DNA of 64,000 bases from Lachnospiraceae bacterium (GCA_028692395.1 JAQUXP010000014.1:1-64000), one strand, 5' to 3'; positions 51,005-60,818 are shown, counted from the stretch's first letter. Notes: generated by a model from the letters alone, not told the origin. Translations and numbers: made by a program.

Positions 51005-52819
51005 CTATTTGGTATTCTGTGCGTCTATTTGTTCCTGAAGTTCCGTCAGGTAAACCCAGCGGTCCATCTTTTCTTCCAGCTCGGCTTCCAGTTTTTCTTT
51101 TTTTTCAGTCACTTCTGCCAGCTTTACAAAATCCCGGGCAGACAATTCGATCTGCTTATCTGCCTGCTCAATCTGTTCCTCCAGGTCTGCGATATCTGCA
51201 TCGATGGTCTCGAATTCCTTTGTTTCCTTATAGGTGAGCTTTAGCTTTCGCTCTCCCTTTGGCTTTTCAGTCTTTCTCTTCTCGCCATTTTTCTCGGATT
51301 TTTTACTTCCTGTGATCTGACTTTGAGGATTTTGTTCTGCGCAGGAATTCAGATAATCACTGTAGCCGCCTTCGTACTGCCGAATCTGTCCATTTTCTTC
51401 GAATGCGAAGATTCTACGCACAACTCGGTCCAGAAAATAACGGTCATGGGAGACGGTGATAACAATTCCGTCAAAAGTGTCCAGATAATCTTCCAAAATA
51501 GTCAGGGTCTGAATATCCAGATCATTCGTAGGCTCATCCAGAATCAGCACATTAGGCGCCCCCATCAGGATGCGCAGCAGATACAGTCTTCTCTTTTCTC
51601 CGCCAGAGAGTTTCTCAATCCTTGTCCACTGCATGGTTCCGTCAAAAAGGAACTGTTCCATCATGGAAGAGGCGGTGACAAGCCCATCTTTGGTGCGAAT
51701 ATACTCTGCTTCTTCCCGCACATATTCAATGGCAGTCATGGAATCGTCCATATATTCATTTTCCTGAGAAAAATATCCGATTTTTACAGTCTGTCCAATC
51801 TCGACAGTTCCGCCATCCGGCGTCTGCACCCCTGTGATAATCTTCAACAGGGTACTTTTTCCACAGCCGTTTCTTCCCACGATTCCCACACGATCCCCTT
51901 TTAGAAAGGTATAGGTATAATCCGAAAAAAGCACATGATCTCCATAGGCTTTGCTCAGATGTTCAATCTCAATGGTTTTTCTTCCCATACGGGAAGCCAG
52001 GGATGACATCTCGATCTGGGAATCGGCAACAGGTGCCTGTACTGCCTGCATGTCTTCAATCCGCTGAATATGGGCTTTCTGCTTGGTTGAACGGGCTCTG
52101 GCTCCTCTTGCCAGCCACGCAAGCTCCGTGCGCAGGATGCTCTGTCTCTTCCGCTCTGTGGCAAGTTCACTGTTTACCCGCTGTTCCTTCAGGCTTACAT
52201 AAGCAGAGTAGCTGCCGGGATAACTGTATATACTTCCTTTGTCTACTTCCACAATTCTTGTCACAACACGATCCAGAAAATATCGGTCATGGGTTACCAT
52301 AACCAGCGTTCCCCGATATCTTAGCAGGGTCTGTTCCAGCCACTCGGACATCTGGTTATCCAGATGGTTGGTGGGCTCATCCAGAATTAATATATCTACC
52401 CGCTGCAGAAGTACCTTCACCAGTGCCACACGTTTCTTTTGTCCGCCGGACAGCTGGCTGATGGGCTGCTCATAGTCCGTAAACTCCAGGGACTGAAGCA
52501 TGGATTTTGCTTCACTTTCCCCTAAGAAATCCTCTGGATTCTCCAGGCTTCCCTCCAGCACTGCACTCAGGACTGTCTGTTCCTTTTCAAATACCGGAGT
52601 CTGGGGCAGATAACCGATTTTGACATTACTGCCCATGACGATATTGCCGTCATCCGGTGTCTCCAATCCTGCAATCAGCTTTAACAGCGTGGATTTTCCC
52701 ATACCATTTACACCGATCACACCTACTTTTTCATCATCCTGCAGACTGAAGGAAGCATCCTCCAGCAGCGTTCGCTCGGAATATGCTTTGTACAGGTGTT
52801 CCATAGTTAAGAGATTCAT
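51005..52819 (-). CDS. ABC-F family ribosome-associated ATPase (Uup/YfmR-like)
   Basis: 604 residues with two ABC domains and no membrane segment. Domain 1: GVNGMGKST, LSGGQKKRVAL, LILDEPTNHLD. The inter-domain P-site tRNA interaction motif region contains LAWLARGARARSTKQKAH. Domain 2: GRNGCGKST, LSGGEKRRLYLL, LILDEPTNDLD. A long charged linker and C-terminal coiled coil (EELEEQIEQADKQIEL) match the Uup/YfmR group, which resolves stalled or proline-rich translation, rather than antibiotic-resistance ABC-F proteins. It is coupled to yqeY by a 4-base overlap. Confidence 0.88.
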   Translation of the reverse strand: MNLLTMEHLYKAYSERTLLEDASFSLQDDEKVGVIGVNGMGKSTLLKLIAGLETPDDGNIVMGSNVKIGYLPQTPVFEKEQTVLSAVLEGSLENPEDFLGESEAKSMLQSLEFTDYEQPISQLSGGQKKRVALVKVLLQRVDILILDEPTNHLDNQMSEWLEQTLLRYRGTLVMVTHDRYFLDRVVTRIVEVDKGSIYSYPGSYSAYVSLKEQRVNSELATERKRQSILRTELAWLARGARARSTKQKAHIQRIEDMQAVQAPVADSQIEMSSLASRMGRKTIEIEHLSKAYGDHVLFSDYTYTFLKGDRVGIVGRNGCGKSTLLKIITGVQTPDGGTVEIGQTVKIGYFSQENEYMDDSMTAIEYVREEAEYIRTKDGLVTASSMMEQFLFDGTMQWTRIEKLSGGEKRRLYLLRILMGAPNVLILDEPTNDLDIQTLTILEDYLDTFDGIVITVSHDRYFLDRVVRRIFAFEENGQIRQYEGGYSDYLNSCAEQNPQSQITGSKKSEKNGEKRKTEKPKGERKLKLTYKETKEFETIDADIADLEEQIEQADKQIELSARDFVKLAEVTEKKEKLEAELEEKMDRWVYLTELQEQIDAQNTK

Positions 52820-53253
52820 TTACACAGTTCCGCCACTACCTGATTGATTACCTTTCCGTCGGCTTTGCCTTTCAGGTCACCCATCACATTTTTCATAATC
52901 ATACCTTTGTTTTTTGTAGCCAGAATTTCTGCGAATTTTTCGGAAATGTAGGTTTTTACTTCCTCTTCTCCCATAAGCTGTGGTGCGTATTCATTAATCA
53001 CATCATAGCGGAACTGGTACTCTGTTCTTAAGTCTTCTCTTGTTTCCGGACAGGTATCAATCTGCTCTTTTACTGTTTTCAGTTCTTTTAAGATTACACG
53101 GTTTACCATCTCTTCCGGGATGTCATCACGGCAGCCTTCATCGATAGCTGCTTTTTTTACTGCTGAAACCAGAGAAGAAATGGCTTCTTTTCTCGGTTTG
53201 TCTTTTGCTTTCATTGCGGTGATCATGTCTGTACGCAGGGTTTCTATTGTCAT
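52816..53253 (-). CDS. yqeY: GatB/YqeY-domain protein
   Basis: 145 residues covering the YqeY domain, which resembles the tRNA-binding tail of GatB (RTDMITAMKAKDKPRKEAISSL near the start, LATKNKGMIMKNVMGDLKGKADGK near the end). It may bind tRNA. Its stop overlaps the ATG of the ABC-F gene, so both may serve translation quality. Confidence 0.9.
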   Translation of the reverse strand: MTIETLRTDMITAMKAKDKPRKEAISSLVSAVKKAAIDEGCRDDIPEEMVNRVILKELKTVKEQIDTCPETREDLRTEYQFRYDVINEYAPQLMGEEEVKTYISEKFAEILATKNKGMIMKNVMGDLKGKADGKVINQVVAELCK

Positions 53254-53294
53254 AGTTATTCTCCTTTTTGATTTCTCATATCATGTTTTATTTG

Positions 53295-54428
53295 CTAGCG
53301 GACGGAAATGGCTTTGTGGGGGCACATTTCCTGACAGCAGAAGCAGCGGATACATTTTTGATAGTTGTAGACGGGAGGGGTTTTGGGACCTTTGGCAAAG
53401 GTGAGAGCCTTTCCGTCTACGGGACAGCTTTCTACGCAGATGCCGCATTTACGGCATTTATCCGGATCAATGTAAGGTTTTTTCTGAAAGATGCGCAGGA
53501 AACCGATTTTGCTCAGGATTCCACTTCCCCTGGAGCGGGTACGGTCTACGTTATAATCCGGATTCCCGTGGGTTTTAACCAGATTTTCCATGGTGATGGG
53601 GCCCTGTTCCGTCACTAATTCGATATCTTCGGTATGCCAGGTGCCAAGTCCCATCGTTTCCCCGTGGACATTGGTGGGCACATATTCCGGATTCAGATGA
53701 ACCAGTCTGGCGAAGGTACTGTCCAGCGCAATCGGATCCCGGGACATGAGAAGTAAGCCCATGGGAACCGGATCTCCTGAGGTAGGACCATTTCCCTCCA
53801 TGGCTGTGATTCCATCCATAATATAGAGACGGGGGCTGATGCACTGATTCAGATGGATCAGCATCCGGGCGAAGCTGTCAGCATTGGGATATCTGGTGTG
53901 TCCTTTGGCTTTATTTAGTCCTGCAATGCAGCCATACTGGTTCTTCACCGCACCGGTAATGTGTTCCAGTGCATGGGTTTTCATCTTGCTGATACTGATC
54001 AGTCCGTCTGCCTCACAGACTGGTTTTGCCATGGCAAATTCCAGCTTTTGTCCGCCATTTTCATACTGAACCTGCTGTTCTCTGGAAAAATCCACCGTTT
54101 TTACTCCATAGGGTGCCAGACCGGACAGCATTTTGCTGTCCCGCATGATTTTTTCTGCCTGACCAATGCCACAGGAATCTCCGCACTGAAGGTTTTTGCA
54201 TCCGGCCTCCCACAGTACTCTGGCTACTGCTGTTACCACTGCAGGATGGGTGAATACTGCTCGTTCCACAGCGGCTCCCCTTACGAGATTCGGTTTTAGA
54301 AGGAGGTGTTCTCCTTCCTTATAAAAGGTGTCAGCACCGCCCAGCAGTTGGAAACCTGCCCTTATTCTTTCATAGACTGCTTCTTCCTCGTAGTCTCTGC
54401 TAAACAGTACCGCCACTTTGCTTTTCAT
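53295..54428 (-). CDS. DUF362-domain protein with two [4Fe-4S] clusters
   Basis: 377 residues. The DUF362 domain occupies about 1-300 (KVAVLFSRDYEEEAVYERI, LLLKPNLVRG, ISISKMKTHALEHITGAVKN). The C-terminus is a bacterial ferredoxin domain with CRKCGICVESCP and CIRCFCCQEMCP. Function of DUF362 is not settled. The stop of the malic enzyme gene and this ATG share bases (ATGA), so production is coupled and a redox link to malate metabolism is likely (inference). Confidence 0.85.
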   Translation of the reverse strand: MKSKVAVLFSRDYEEEAVYERIRAGFQLLGGADTFYKEGEHLLLKPNLVRGAAVERAVFTHPAVVTAVARVLWEAGCKNLQCGDSCGIGQAEKIMRDSKMLSGLAPYGVKTVDFSREQQVQYENGGQKLEFAMAKPVCEADGLISISKMKTHALEHITGAVKNQYGCIAGLNKAKGHTRYPNADSFARMLIHLNQCISPRLYIMDGITAMEGNGPTSGDPVPMGLLLMSRDPIALDSTFARLVHLNPEYVPTNVHGETMGLGTWHTEDIELVTEQGPITMENLVKTHGNPDYNVDRTRSRGSGILSKIGFLRIFQKKPYIDPDKCRKCGICVESCPVDGKALTFAKGPKTPPVYNYQKCIRCFCCQEMCPHKAISVR

Positions 54429-55600
54429 CAGATTCTTGCCACTCCTGTCTCTCTGGCTGCTTTCGCTACCGCCGCTGCAACAGATGCAGCTACACGTTTG
54501 TCAAAGGGATCCGGTATAATATAGTCAGCTGCCAGTTTTTCCGGTGCCACCAGATCTGCGATGGCGTAAGCTGCCGCAACCTTCATTTCATTATTAATAT
54601 CTTTTGCACGTACATCCAAAGCGCCACGGAAGATTCCAGGGAACGCCAGTACATTATTAATCTGGTTAGGAAAATCGCTTCTTCCGGTTCCTACCACTGC
54701 TGCTCCGGCTGCCAGAGCCAGATCCGGCATGATCTCCGGTGTAGGATTGGCCATAGGGAACAGAATCGGCTTGTCAGCCATACTCTTTACCATCTCTTCC
54801 GTCACTGTGCCCGGTGCCGAAACTCCGATGAACACATCGGCGCCTTTGAGTACCTCAGCCAGACTTCCCCTTACTTTACCCAGATTAGAGATCTTAGCCA
54901 TCTCTTCTTTTTCCGGATTCAAGCCTTCCCGGCCCTCATAGATAGCGCCCTTGCGGTCACACATAATAACTTCTTTAAGTCCAAGATTTACCAGAAGTTT
55001 AATGATGGCAATTCCTGCTGCTCCTGCACCGGAGGTTACCACACGAATCTCTCCCAGTTTCTTTCCGACGAATTTTAATGCATTGAGCATTGCAGCCGCC
55101 GTCACGACAGCGGTACCATGCTGATCGTCATGGAATACAGGAATGTCACAGCGTTCTTTTAACTTGCGTTCAATTTCAAAACAGCGGGGAGCAGCGATAT
55201 CCTCCAGATTAACGCCGCCAAAGCTTCCGGCCAGAAGCGCCACTGTATTTACAATCTCATCTACATCCTTGCTTCGAACACAAAGCGGAAATGCATCTAC
55301 ATCGCCAAAGGTTTTGAACAGAACACATTTTCCTTCCATAACCGGCATGCCTGCCTCCGGACCAATATCACCCAGTCCCAGTACAGCCGTTCCGTCGGTT
55401 ACAACAGCTACCATATTGCCACGTCTTGTATATTTATAGGAGAGATCCACATCCTCAGAGATACGCAGGCAGGGCTCTGCAACGCCTGGTGTATAGGCGA
55501 TGGACAGATCCTCCGGTGTCTCCAACTTTGCCCGGCTTACCACCTCGATTTTGCCATTCCATTCTTCATGCTGCTTCAATGCTTTTTCTTTGATATCCAT
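54428..55600 (-). CDS. NAD(P)-dependent malic enzyme
   Basis: 390 residues of the short bacterial malic enzyme without the phosphotransacetylase-like tail. It oxidises and decarboxylates malate to pyruvate. [37 protein letters not shown] (metal and malate binding), FHDDQHGTA and the nucleotide loop GAGAAGIAI are seen. The start is the ATG at 55600 ([14 protein letters not shown]), with AGGAG seven bases upstream. Pyruvate made here feeds the nifJ enzyme. Confidence 0.95.
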   Translation of the reverse strand: MDIKEKALKQHEEWNGKIEVVSRAKLETPEDLSIAYTPGVAEPCLRISEDVDLSYKYTRRGNMVAVVTDGTAVLGLGDIGPEAGMPVMEGKCVLFKTFGDVDAFPLCVRSKDVDEIVNTVALLAGSFGGVNLEDIAAPRCFEIERKLKERCDIPVFHDDQHGTAVVTAAAMLNALKFVGKKLGEIRVVTSGAGAAGIAIIKLLVNLGLKEVIMCDRKGAIYEGREGLNPEKEEMAKISNLGKVRGSLAEVLKGADVFIGVSAPGTVTEEMVKSMADKPILFPMANPTPEIMPDLALAAGAAVVGTGRSDFPNQINNVLAFPGIFRGALDVRAKDINNEMKVAAAYAIADLVAPEKLAADYIIPDPFDKRVAASVAAAVAKAARETGVARI

Positions 55601-55695
55601 GAAAAGCTCCTTTCGTATTCTTCCTCTTTTACCCGTTTCTTCCCTATCATACAACGATTAACGGGGAAATGCAAGGAAACGATTCCGGAAAAAAA

Positions 55696-55739
55696 GAGAG
55701 GAAACACCGGGAGTTTTGAGTCCTCCGGTATTTCCTCTC
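55696..55739 (-). terminator. Terminator of the infC-rpmI-rplT operon
   Basis: GAGAGGAAATACCGG pairs with CCGGTGTTTCCTCTC (one mismatch) and is followed on the minus strand by TTTTTTT. Confidence 0.85.
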
Positions 55740-55794
55740 CTTATATTTGACAGCTGTCAGATGATGCCCTCTGATTGCTCAGATTTCATGGTAC

Positions 55795-56154
55795 TTAAGC
55801 TGCTACTTTTGTTTTTGCAAGCTCTGCAAGTGTTGCAAAGCCATCTTTGTCATTTACTGCCATATCAGCAAGTACTTTACGGTTCAGCTCAATACCTGCA
55901 AGCTTCAGACCATACATGAATTTGCTGTAAGAAAGTCCATTGATACGTGCTGCAGCGTTGATACGTGCGATCCACAGCTGACGGAACTGGCGTTTTCTCT
56001 GTTTTCTTCCTGCATAAGCACTTGTTAAAGCTCTCATTACGGACTGTTTTGCTACTCTATACTGTTTGCTTCTGGCTCCTCTGTAACCCTTTGCCAGTTT
56101 CAGTGTTCTGTTATGTCTTTTTTTAGCGTTCATACCGCCTTTAATTCTTGCCAT
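55795..56154 (-). CDS. rplT: 50S ribosomal protein L20
   Basis: 119 residues: [26 protein letters not shown] at the start is the classical L20 N-terminus, followed by RRQFRQLWI-type [19 protein letters not shown]. Assembly protein for 23S rRNA and autoregulator of this operon in Bacillota through the leader. Last gene of infC-rpmI-rplT. Confidence 0.98.
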   Translation of the reverse strand: MARIKGGMNAKKRHNRTLKLAKGYRGARSKQYRVAKQSVMRALTSAYAGRKQRKRQFRQLWIARINAAARINGLSYSKFMYGLKLAGIELNRKVLADMAVNDKDGFATLAELAKTKVAA

Positions 56155-56204
56155 TTCTTATTTTCCTCCTTAAAATCGCATAGTTGTTCAGTTTATCAAC
56201 TATC

Positions 56205-56402
56205 TTACAGATATGGTAAAATTTTCTTCATGTTCTTTACATTTGTCTGATCAAGAACAGTCGGTTTTCTAAGATTTCTTTTTCTTTTCTGTGACTTCTT
56301 GGTTAAGATATGGCTTTTATAAGCTTTATTTCTTACGATCTTTCCTGTACCTGTTGTTTTAAAGCGCTTTGCAGCCGCTCTGCTTGTTTTCATTTTTGGC
56401 AT
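56205..56402 (-). CDS. rpmI: 50S ribosomal protein L35
   Basis: 65 residues beginning [20 protein letters not shown], the L35 signature, with [19 protein letters not shown] near the middle. It lies between infC (30 bases) and rplT (50 bases). Confidence 0.98.
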   Translation of the reverse strand: MPKMKTSRAAAKRFKTTGTGKIVRNKAYKSHILTKKSQKRKRNLRKPTVLDQTNVKNMKKILPYL

Positions 56403-56432
56403 TATTAAATTTCCTCCTTAAAAATGTATCTT

Positions 56433-56939
56433 TTAACGTTTTTCAGTTAAAAACATAGTCATGCTTCTGCCTTCGATCTTCGGAACTTTCTCAACCGTTG
56501 CAATGTCGGACAGACTCTGTGCGAATTCATCCAGGATATGTTTACTGCTGCCCATATGAGCCATCTCACGTCCACGAAAACGAAGTGTTACTTTCACTTT
56601 GTCTCCTTTGGAGAGAAACTTTCTTGCAGCGCCTACTTTTGTATTTAAATCATTTGTATCGATGTTGGGCGACAAACGTACTTCCTTGATGTCGATCATC
56701 TTCTGTTTTTTCTTTGCTTCCTTCTCTTTGCGGCCAAGCTCATACTTATATTTACCGTAATCGATAATCTTACAAACCGGCGGCTTTGCTGTAGGAGCAA
56801 TCTTTACAAGGTCAAGACCTGCATCCTGTGCTTTCTGCTGTGCTTCTTTAATCGGCACAATTCCCAACTGTTCCCCATCCTCACCGACCAGACGGACTTC
56901 TCTGTCACGAATCTGTTCGTTAATCATTAAATCGCTAAT
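56433..56939 (-). CDS. infC: Translation initiation factor IF-3 (ATT start)
   Basis: 168 residues. The protein aligns from [I]SDLMINEQIRDREVRL, so the initiator is the ATT codon at 56937-56939, with GGAGG nine bases upstream. The longer ATG frame at 56978 starts inside the leader. A rare ATT start is the known self-control point of IF-3, which rejects poor start codons. KPPVCKIIDYGKYKYE and the C-terminal GREMAHMGSSKHILDEF blocks identify the gene. Confidence 0.95.
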   Translation of the reverse strand: MSDLMINEQIRDREVRLVGEDGEQLGIVPIKEAQQKAQDAGLDLVKIAPTAKPPVCKIIDYGKYKYELGRKEKEAKKKQKMIDIKEVRLSPNIDTNDLNTKVGAARKFLSKGDKVKVTLRFRGREMAHMGSSKHILDEFAQSLSDIATVEKVPKIEGRSMTMFLTEKR

Positions 56940-57003
56940 TGTAGTACACCTCCATAATGAATTCTGATAACTGTTCAACCATTGATCAGTTACAATTCTG
57001 ACA

Positions 57004-57145
57004 TAAAAAAAATAGTCATCACTGACTATCCACCTTCTATGTTCTTATAACGTACAGAATAACCTCTGCCATCATAATAACCATATAAACCGTAGTCGCT
57101 TGCTGCGCTAAGGTGAGAGTGGATACTCTTCTTTGTTTTCACACC
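57004..57145 (-). promoter_or_regulatory. L20-type leader / attenuator of infC-rpmI-rplT
   Basis: A long leader on the minus strand between the promoter (57151-57179) and infC. It contains CTCACCTTAGCGCAGCAAGC and ends in a perfect terminator hairpin, ATAGTCA-GTGA-TGACTAT (57012-57029), followed by eight T. L20 binding to such leaders promotes termination in Bacillota. I assign it from position and architecture. Confidence 0.7.
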
Positions 57146-57150
57146 TGTAT

Positions 57151-57179
57151 ATGTTATCATACTTTTTCTTGAGTGTCAA
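57151..57179 (-). promoter_or_regulatory. Promoter of infC-rpmI-rplT
   Basis: Minus-strand TTGACA (57174-57179), 17 bases, TAACAT (57151-57156). Confidence 0.7.
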
Positions 57180-57266
57180 CCATCAAAATAATTTTTTTAT
57201 AAAAGACGGGCGCCCGTATCCTTCTCAGGAATCCGGTACCCATCTTTTACTTCTTACACTCTTTTT

Positions 57267-57587
57267 TTATTTGCAGTCACAGTGAAACGTGCTACATCTT
57301 GTTTCCTGACACTGACAGGCATTCTGGCCCCCGATGTTGATGGCGCCGGCCTTGCATTTGCATTGCTCATTAAATTCGCATTCCTGGGCTTTGCAGTCCA
57401 CACCGATGGTGGTACAGCCGCATCCCTGGCTGTTGCTCATAGAAGAACTGCTCCGCTCCTTAAAGCTCTCACAGCAGGTCTGATCCGCATCTCTGGCGTC
57501 ACTTCCACCTACTTTAATATCTCCCTTGGAGCAAAGCTCGTCCTGGTTGTAAACACATGTTACTGCAGAACAACTTAAAACTGGCAT
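57267..57587 (-). CDS. DUF1540 cysteine-rich protein
   Basis: 106 residues from the ATG at 57587 with AGGAGG seven bases upstream. Two DUF1540 units are visible, each with C-x-V/A-x-x-C...C...C spacing: CSAVTCVYNQDELCSKGDIKV and GVDCKAQECEFNEQCKCKAGAI, each followed by CCESF- or CSTFHC-type ends. These small proteins probably bind metal. Function unknown; frequent in Clostridia. It lies between thrS and the infC operon on the same strand. Confidence 0.85.
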   Translation of the reverse strand: MPVLSCSAVTCVYNQDELCSKGDIKVGGSDARDADQTCCESFKERSSSSMSNSQGCGCTTIGVDCKAQECEFNEQCKCKAGAINIGGQNACQCQETRCSTFHCDCK

Positions 57588-57633
57588 ATATACTGCCTCC
57601 TTTCTTTTTATCGAAAGTAGTATGCGCAGTTTT

Positions 57634-59595
57634 TTATTTTTCATCCTGAGGAACAATTTTTCGAATTTCTTTGGTTCTGATTTCTCTGCAGATATCATTT
57701 ACAAAACTGTCCAGTGTCTTTGCCCCCTCATCACCCAGATAACGGCTTCGAACAGATACCACCTGCTCTTCCTGCTCTTTCGCTCCTACCACAAGCATGT
57801 AAGGAACCTTATTCACCCGTGCCTCACGGATCTTGTAACCGATTTTTTCGGAACGCTCATCTATAGAACAGCGAATGCCATTGTCTTTCAGTTCTTTTTC
57901 CACCTGGCGGGCATAATCATGATATTTGTCGGAGATAGGAAGTACCCGTACCTGCTCCGGGCAGAGCCATGTGGGGAAAAGGCCTGCATACTTTTCAATC
58001 AGCCATGCCAGTGTTCTCTCGTAACAGCCAAGGCTTGTTCTGTGAATGATATAAGGACGGATCTTGCTTCCATTCTCATCAATATAGTACATATCAAACT
58101 GTTCTGCCAGAAGTGCATCCCACTGAATTGTAATCATGGTGTCTTCTTTACCGTAAACATTTTTGGCATTGATATCTACCTTCGGTCCGTAGAATGCTGC
58201 TTCTCCTACATCTTCTACAAATTTTACGTTCAGTTCTTCCAGAATGCTTCGGATATGTCCTTCCGTCTCATTCCATACCTCGGGTTCTCCGATGTATTTT
58301 TTACGATTTTGAGGATCCCATTTGGACAGGTGGAAGGTAACGTCATCCTGGAGTCCCAGTGTTTCCAGACAGTATTTTGCCAGAGCCAGACAGCCCTTGA
58401 ATTCCTCAACCATCTGATCTGGTCTTACGATCAGATGTCCCTCAGAGATGGTAAACTGACGTACTCGGGTCAGACCGTGCATCTCACCGGAGTCTTCATT
58501 ACGAAACAAAGTAGAAGTTTCGCCGTAACGCAGCGGCAATTCCTTGTAGCTATGCTGCTTTGCCTTGTATACATAATACTGGAATGGACAGGTCATGGGA
58601 CGAAGAGCGAATACTTCCTTATCCTTCTCCTCATCACCCAGCACGAACATTCCGTCTTTATAATGATCCCAGTGTCCGGATATCTTATACAGATCACTTT
58701 TTGCCATCAGCGGAGTCTTGGTTCTTACATAACCCCACTCATGATCCTCCAGATCCTCGATCCAACGCTGCAGCTGCTGTACCATGATGACACCCTTCGG
58801 CATAAGCAGCGGAAGTCCCTGGCCGATAACGTCTACCGTTGTAAATAGCTCCATCTCGCGGCCCAGCTTATTATGGTCACGCTTTTTCGCTTCCTCCAGC
58901 TGTTCCAGATAAGCATTCAGCTCATCTTTTTTTGCAAATGCAGTACCATAGATTCTCTGGAGCATGGCGTTGTGCTCATCGCCTCTCCAGTACGCACCGG
59001 AAGAGGAAAGCAGCTTGAATGCCTTGATGCTTTTGGTACTCATCAGATGGGGACCTGCACAAAGATCTGTGAAATCGCCCTGGGAATAGAAGGAAATTTC
59101 TTCTCCCTCAGGAAGATCCTGTACCAGCTCAACTTTATAGGGTTCTTCTTTTTCCCTGAAATAAGCAACTGCTTCTTCTCTGGTCTTTGTAAAGTGCTCC
59201 AGCTTATGTCCTTCTTTGATAATCTTTTTCATCTCTTTTTCCAGTGCATCCAGATCCTCTCTGGTAAATGGTCTGCACTCAAAATCATAGTAGAATCCGG
59301 TATCAATAGATGGTCCGATGGCAAGCTTTGCTTCCGGGCGCAGTCTCTTTACTGCCTCGGCAAGTACATGGGAAGTTGTATGGCGAAGTGCTGCCAGTCC
59401 CTTTGGATCATTGGCAGTGAGAATATTCAGCTCACAGTCTTTATCCACTACGCTGCGAAGATCCTTTACCTCTCCATCCATCTCTCCTGCTGTTGCCATA
59501 CGGGCCAGACCCTCGCTGATATCCATAGCAATATCATAGATCGATTTTGCTTCGGCATACTCTTTTGTTGAACCATCTTTTAATGTAATAATCAT
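57634..59595 (-). CDS. thrS: Threonine--tRNA ligase
   Basis: 653 residues. Domains: TGS (1-60), the editing domain with HTTSHVLAEAVKRL and the late TDLCAGPHL, the class II catalytic core (RYGETSTLFRNEDSGEMHGLTRVRQF; zinc Cys in RPMTCPFQYYVY) and an anticodon-binding domain at the C-terminus. The start is the ATG at 59595 (MIITLKDGS) after AGGAG; the frame upstream belongs to the leader. Expression is controlled by the T-box leader at 59660-59945. Confidence 0.97.
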   Translation of the reverse strand: MIITLKDGSTKEYAEAKSIYDIAMDISEGLARMATAGEMDGEVKDLRSVVDKDCELNILTANDPKGLAALRHTTSHVLAEAVKRLRPEAKLAIGPSIDTGFYYDFECRPFTREDLDALEKEMKKIIKEGHKLEHFTKTREEAVAYFREKEEPYKVELVQDLPEGEEISFYSQGDFTDLCAGPHLMSTKSIKAFKLLSSSGAYWRGDEHNAMLQRIYGTAFAKKDELNAYLEQLEEAKKRDHNKLGREMELFTTVDVIGQGLPLLMPKGVIMVQQLQRWIEDLEDHEWGYVRTKTPLMAKSDLYKISGHWDHYKDGMFVLGDEEKDKEVFALRPMTCPFQYYVYKAKQHSYKELPLRYGETSTLFRNEDSGEMHGLTRVRQFTISEGHLIVRPDQMVEEFKGCLALAKYCLETLGLQDDVTFHLSKWDPQNRKKYIGEPEVWNETEGHIRSILEELNVKFVEDVGEAAFYGPKVDINAKNVYGKEDTMITIQWDALLAEQFDMYYIDENGSKIRPYIIHRTSLGCYERTLAWLIEKYAGLFPTWLCPEQVRVLPISDKYHDYARQVEKELKDNGIRCSIDERSEKIGYKIREARVNKVPYMLVVGAKEQEEQVVSVRSRYLGDEGAKTLDSFVNDICREIRTKEIRKIVPQDEK

Positions 59596-59659
59596 ATTGT
59601 TCTCCTTTTCCTGTTTCTTCCCTTGAGTTGCTGCATAGTTACCTGCAGTTACAATCAAT

Positions 59660-59945
59660 CTGTCAACGCAAAAAGTCCCATGCAGTCCTTATCTGTCGGA
59701 CTGCATGGGACGAATAATCATATATCCGCGGTTCCACCCTGCTTGCTGCTAAACCACTCTCAAGACTCTATCAAGTCTCCTGACGATAACGGAATCACCG
59801 GACCGGATTGGGGTCACTCAAAGGTAGTTTTCAATCATTTTCTGATAAGATACTTTCAGCTTGCGGCCTTCCTGACCACAGTATCTCTCTCTGAAGCATT
59901 CCATGATTTACTCTTCTTCTCAACGTGTTATTCTTTTAAAACTGC
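59660..59945 (-). promoter_or_regulatory. T-box leader of thrS
   Basis: On the minus strand the T-box core AGGGTGGAACCGCGG (59726-59740) precedes a terminator, GTCCCATGCAGTCC / GGACTGCATGGGAC (59675-59711), ending in TTTTT. Upstream sequence folds as stem I (GATACT...AGTATC), and GTGACC offers an ACC threonine specifier at about 59812-59814. Uncharged tRNA-Thr should favour the antiterminator and raise thrS expression. Specifier placement is tentative; the T-box call is firm. Confidence 0.92.
59675..59711 (-). terminator. T-box-controlled terminator of thrS
   Basis: A perfect 14-bp stem with a nine-base loop and five T on the minus strand, competing with the antiterminator formed by the T-box sequence. 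Confidence 0.9.
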
Positions 59946-59949
59946 CTTA

Positions 59950-59977
59950 AGTATAACACTTAGATTTAGCTTGTCAA
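59950..59977 (-). promoter_or_regulatory. Promoter of thrS
   Basis: Minus-strand TTGACA (59972-59977), 16 bases, TATACT (59950-59955), directly upstream of the T-box leader. Confidence 0.7.
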
Positions 59978-60101
59978 GAACAAAAACTGGTTTTTTCCGA
60001 TTTTCAAAGTCCTGCTGTTCTGGTATACTATAAGGAAAAGAATGGTTACTGGTCACAGAACGAACAGCAACAAAGAATCTGCAGGAAAAGAGGAGATTGC
60101 T

Positions 60102-60818
60102 ATGAAGCTTATATTTATCCGTCACGGAGAACCTGATTATGATATTGATTCCCTTACCGAGAAGGGCTGGCGGGAAGCCGAACTGCTTTCCAGAAGGACC
60201 CTGGACTGGAAGGTTACTGACTTTTACTGTTCCCCTCTTGGCCGGGCAAAGGATACTGCCAGAGACACACTGAAGGCCCACAACCGGGAGGCCACGGTAC
60301 TCGAATGGCTGCGGGAATTTCATTCCAACATTAAGGACCCGGTAACCGGAAAAGAGCGAATCCCCTGGGATATGACCTCTGATTATCTAAACGCCCACCA
60401 GGAGCTTTTCGATCTGCATGAATGGTATCACAATCCGGACATGCTCACCGGCAATCTGGAGGAAAATTATCACTATGTAACCTCTGGAATTGATGAACTT
60501 CTGAAGAAATACGGCTACCTTCGGGACGGCTGCCGCTATCTCACTTCCCCTGATACCAGAAGGGAGGATGTGGTAGTGTGCTTCTGTCACCTGGGTGTTA
60601 CCTGTGTTATCATGTCCCATCTTTTGAATATGACACCACATCAGCTCTGGCAGGGCTTCTGTCTTGCGCCAACCTCTGTCACGGTCCTTGGCACGGAGGA
60701 GCGCACACCGGGAGAAGCATATTTCCGCTGCCAGGTTATGGGCGATACGTCCCACCTGCGGTTTCATCAGGAACCGGTGTCTGTCTATGCATCCTTTACG
60801 GAGCCTTTTCAAGGGTAA
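60102..60818 (+). CDS. Histidine phosphatase family protein
   Basis: 238 residues from the ATG at 60102, with AGAGGAG upstream. The phosphate-pocket motif is FIRHGEPDYD (residues about 5-13), with a second arginine in SPLGRAKDTA and a late histidine in VVCFCHLGVTCV. The family covers phosphoglycerate mutases, SixA and small-molecule phosphatases; the substrate here is unknown. Transcribed divergently from thrS; TATACT at 60024-60029 with a weak -35 box may be its promoter. It is followed by hairpin repeat C. Confidence 0.85.
   Translation: MKLIFIRHGEPDYDIDSLTEKGWREAELLSRRTLDWKVTDFYCSPLGRAKDTARDTLKAHNREATVLEWLREFHSNIKDPVTGKERIPWDMTSDYLNAHQELFDLHEWYHNPDMLTGNLEENYHYVTSGIDELLKKYGYLRDGCRYLTSPDTRREDVVVCFCHLGVTCVIMSHLLNMTPHQLWQGFCLAPTSVTVLGTEERTPGEAYFRCQVMGDTSHLRFHQEPVSVYASFTEPFQG

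Noticed and set aside
57622-58848. 408-codon frame antisense to thrS
   Set aside because: Shadow of a well-supported gene. The translated protein has no recognisable domain and no promoter or ribosome binding site in that direction.
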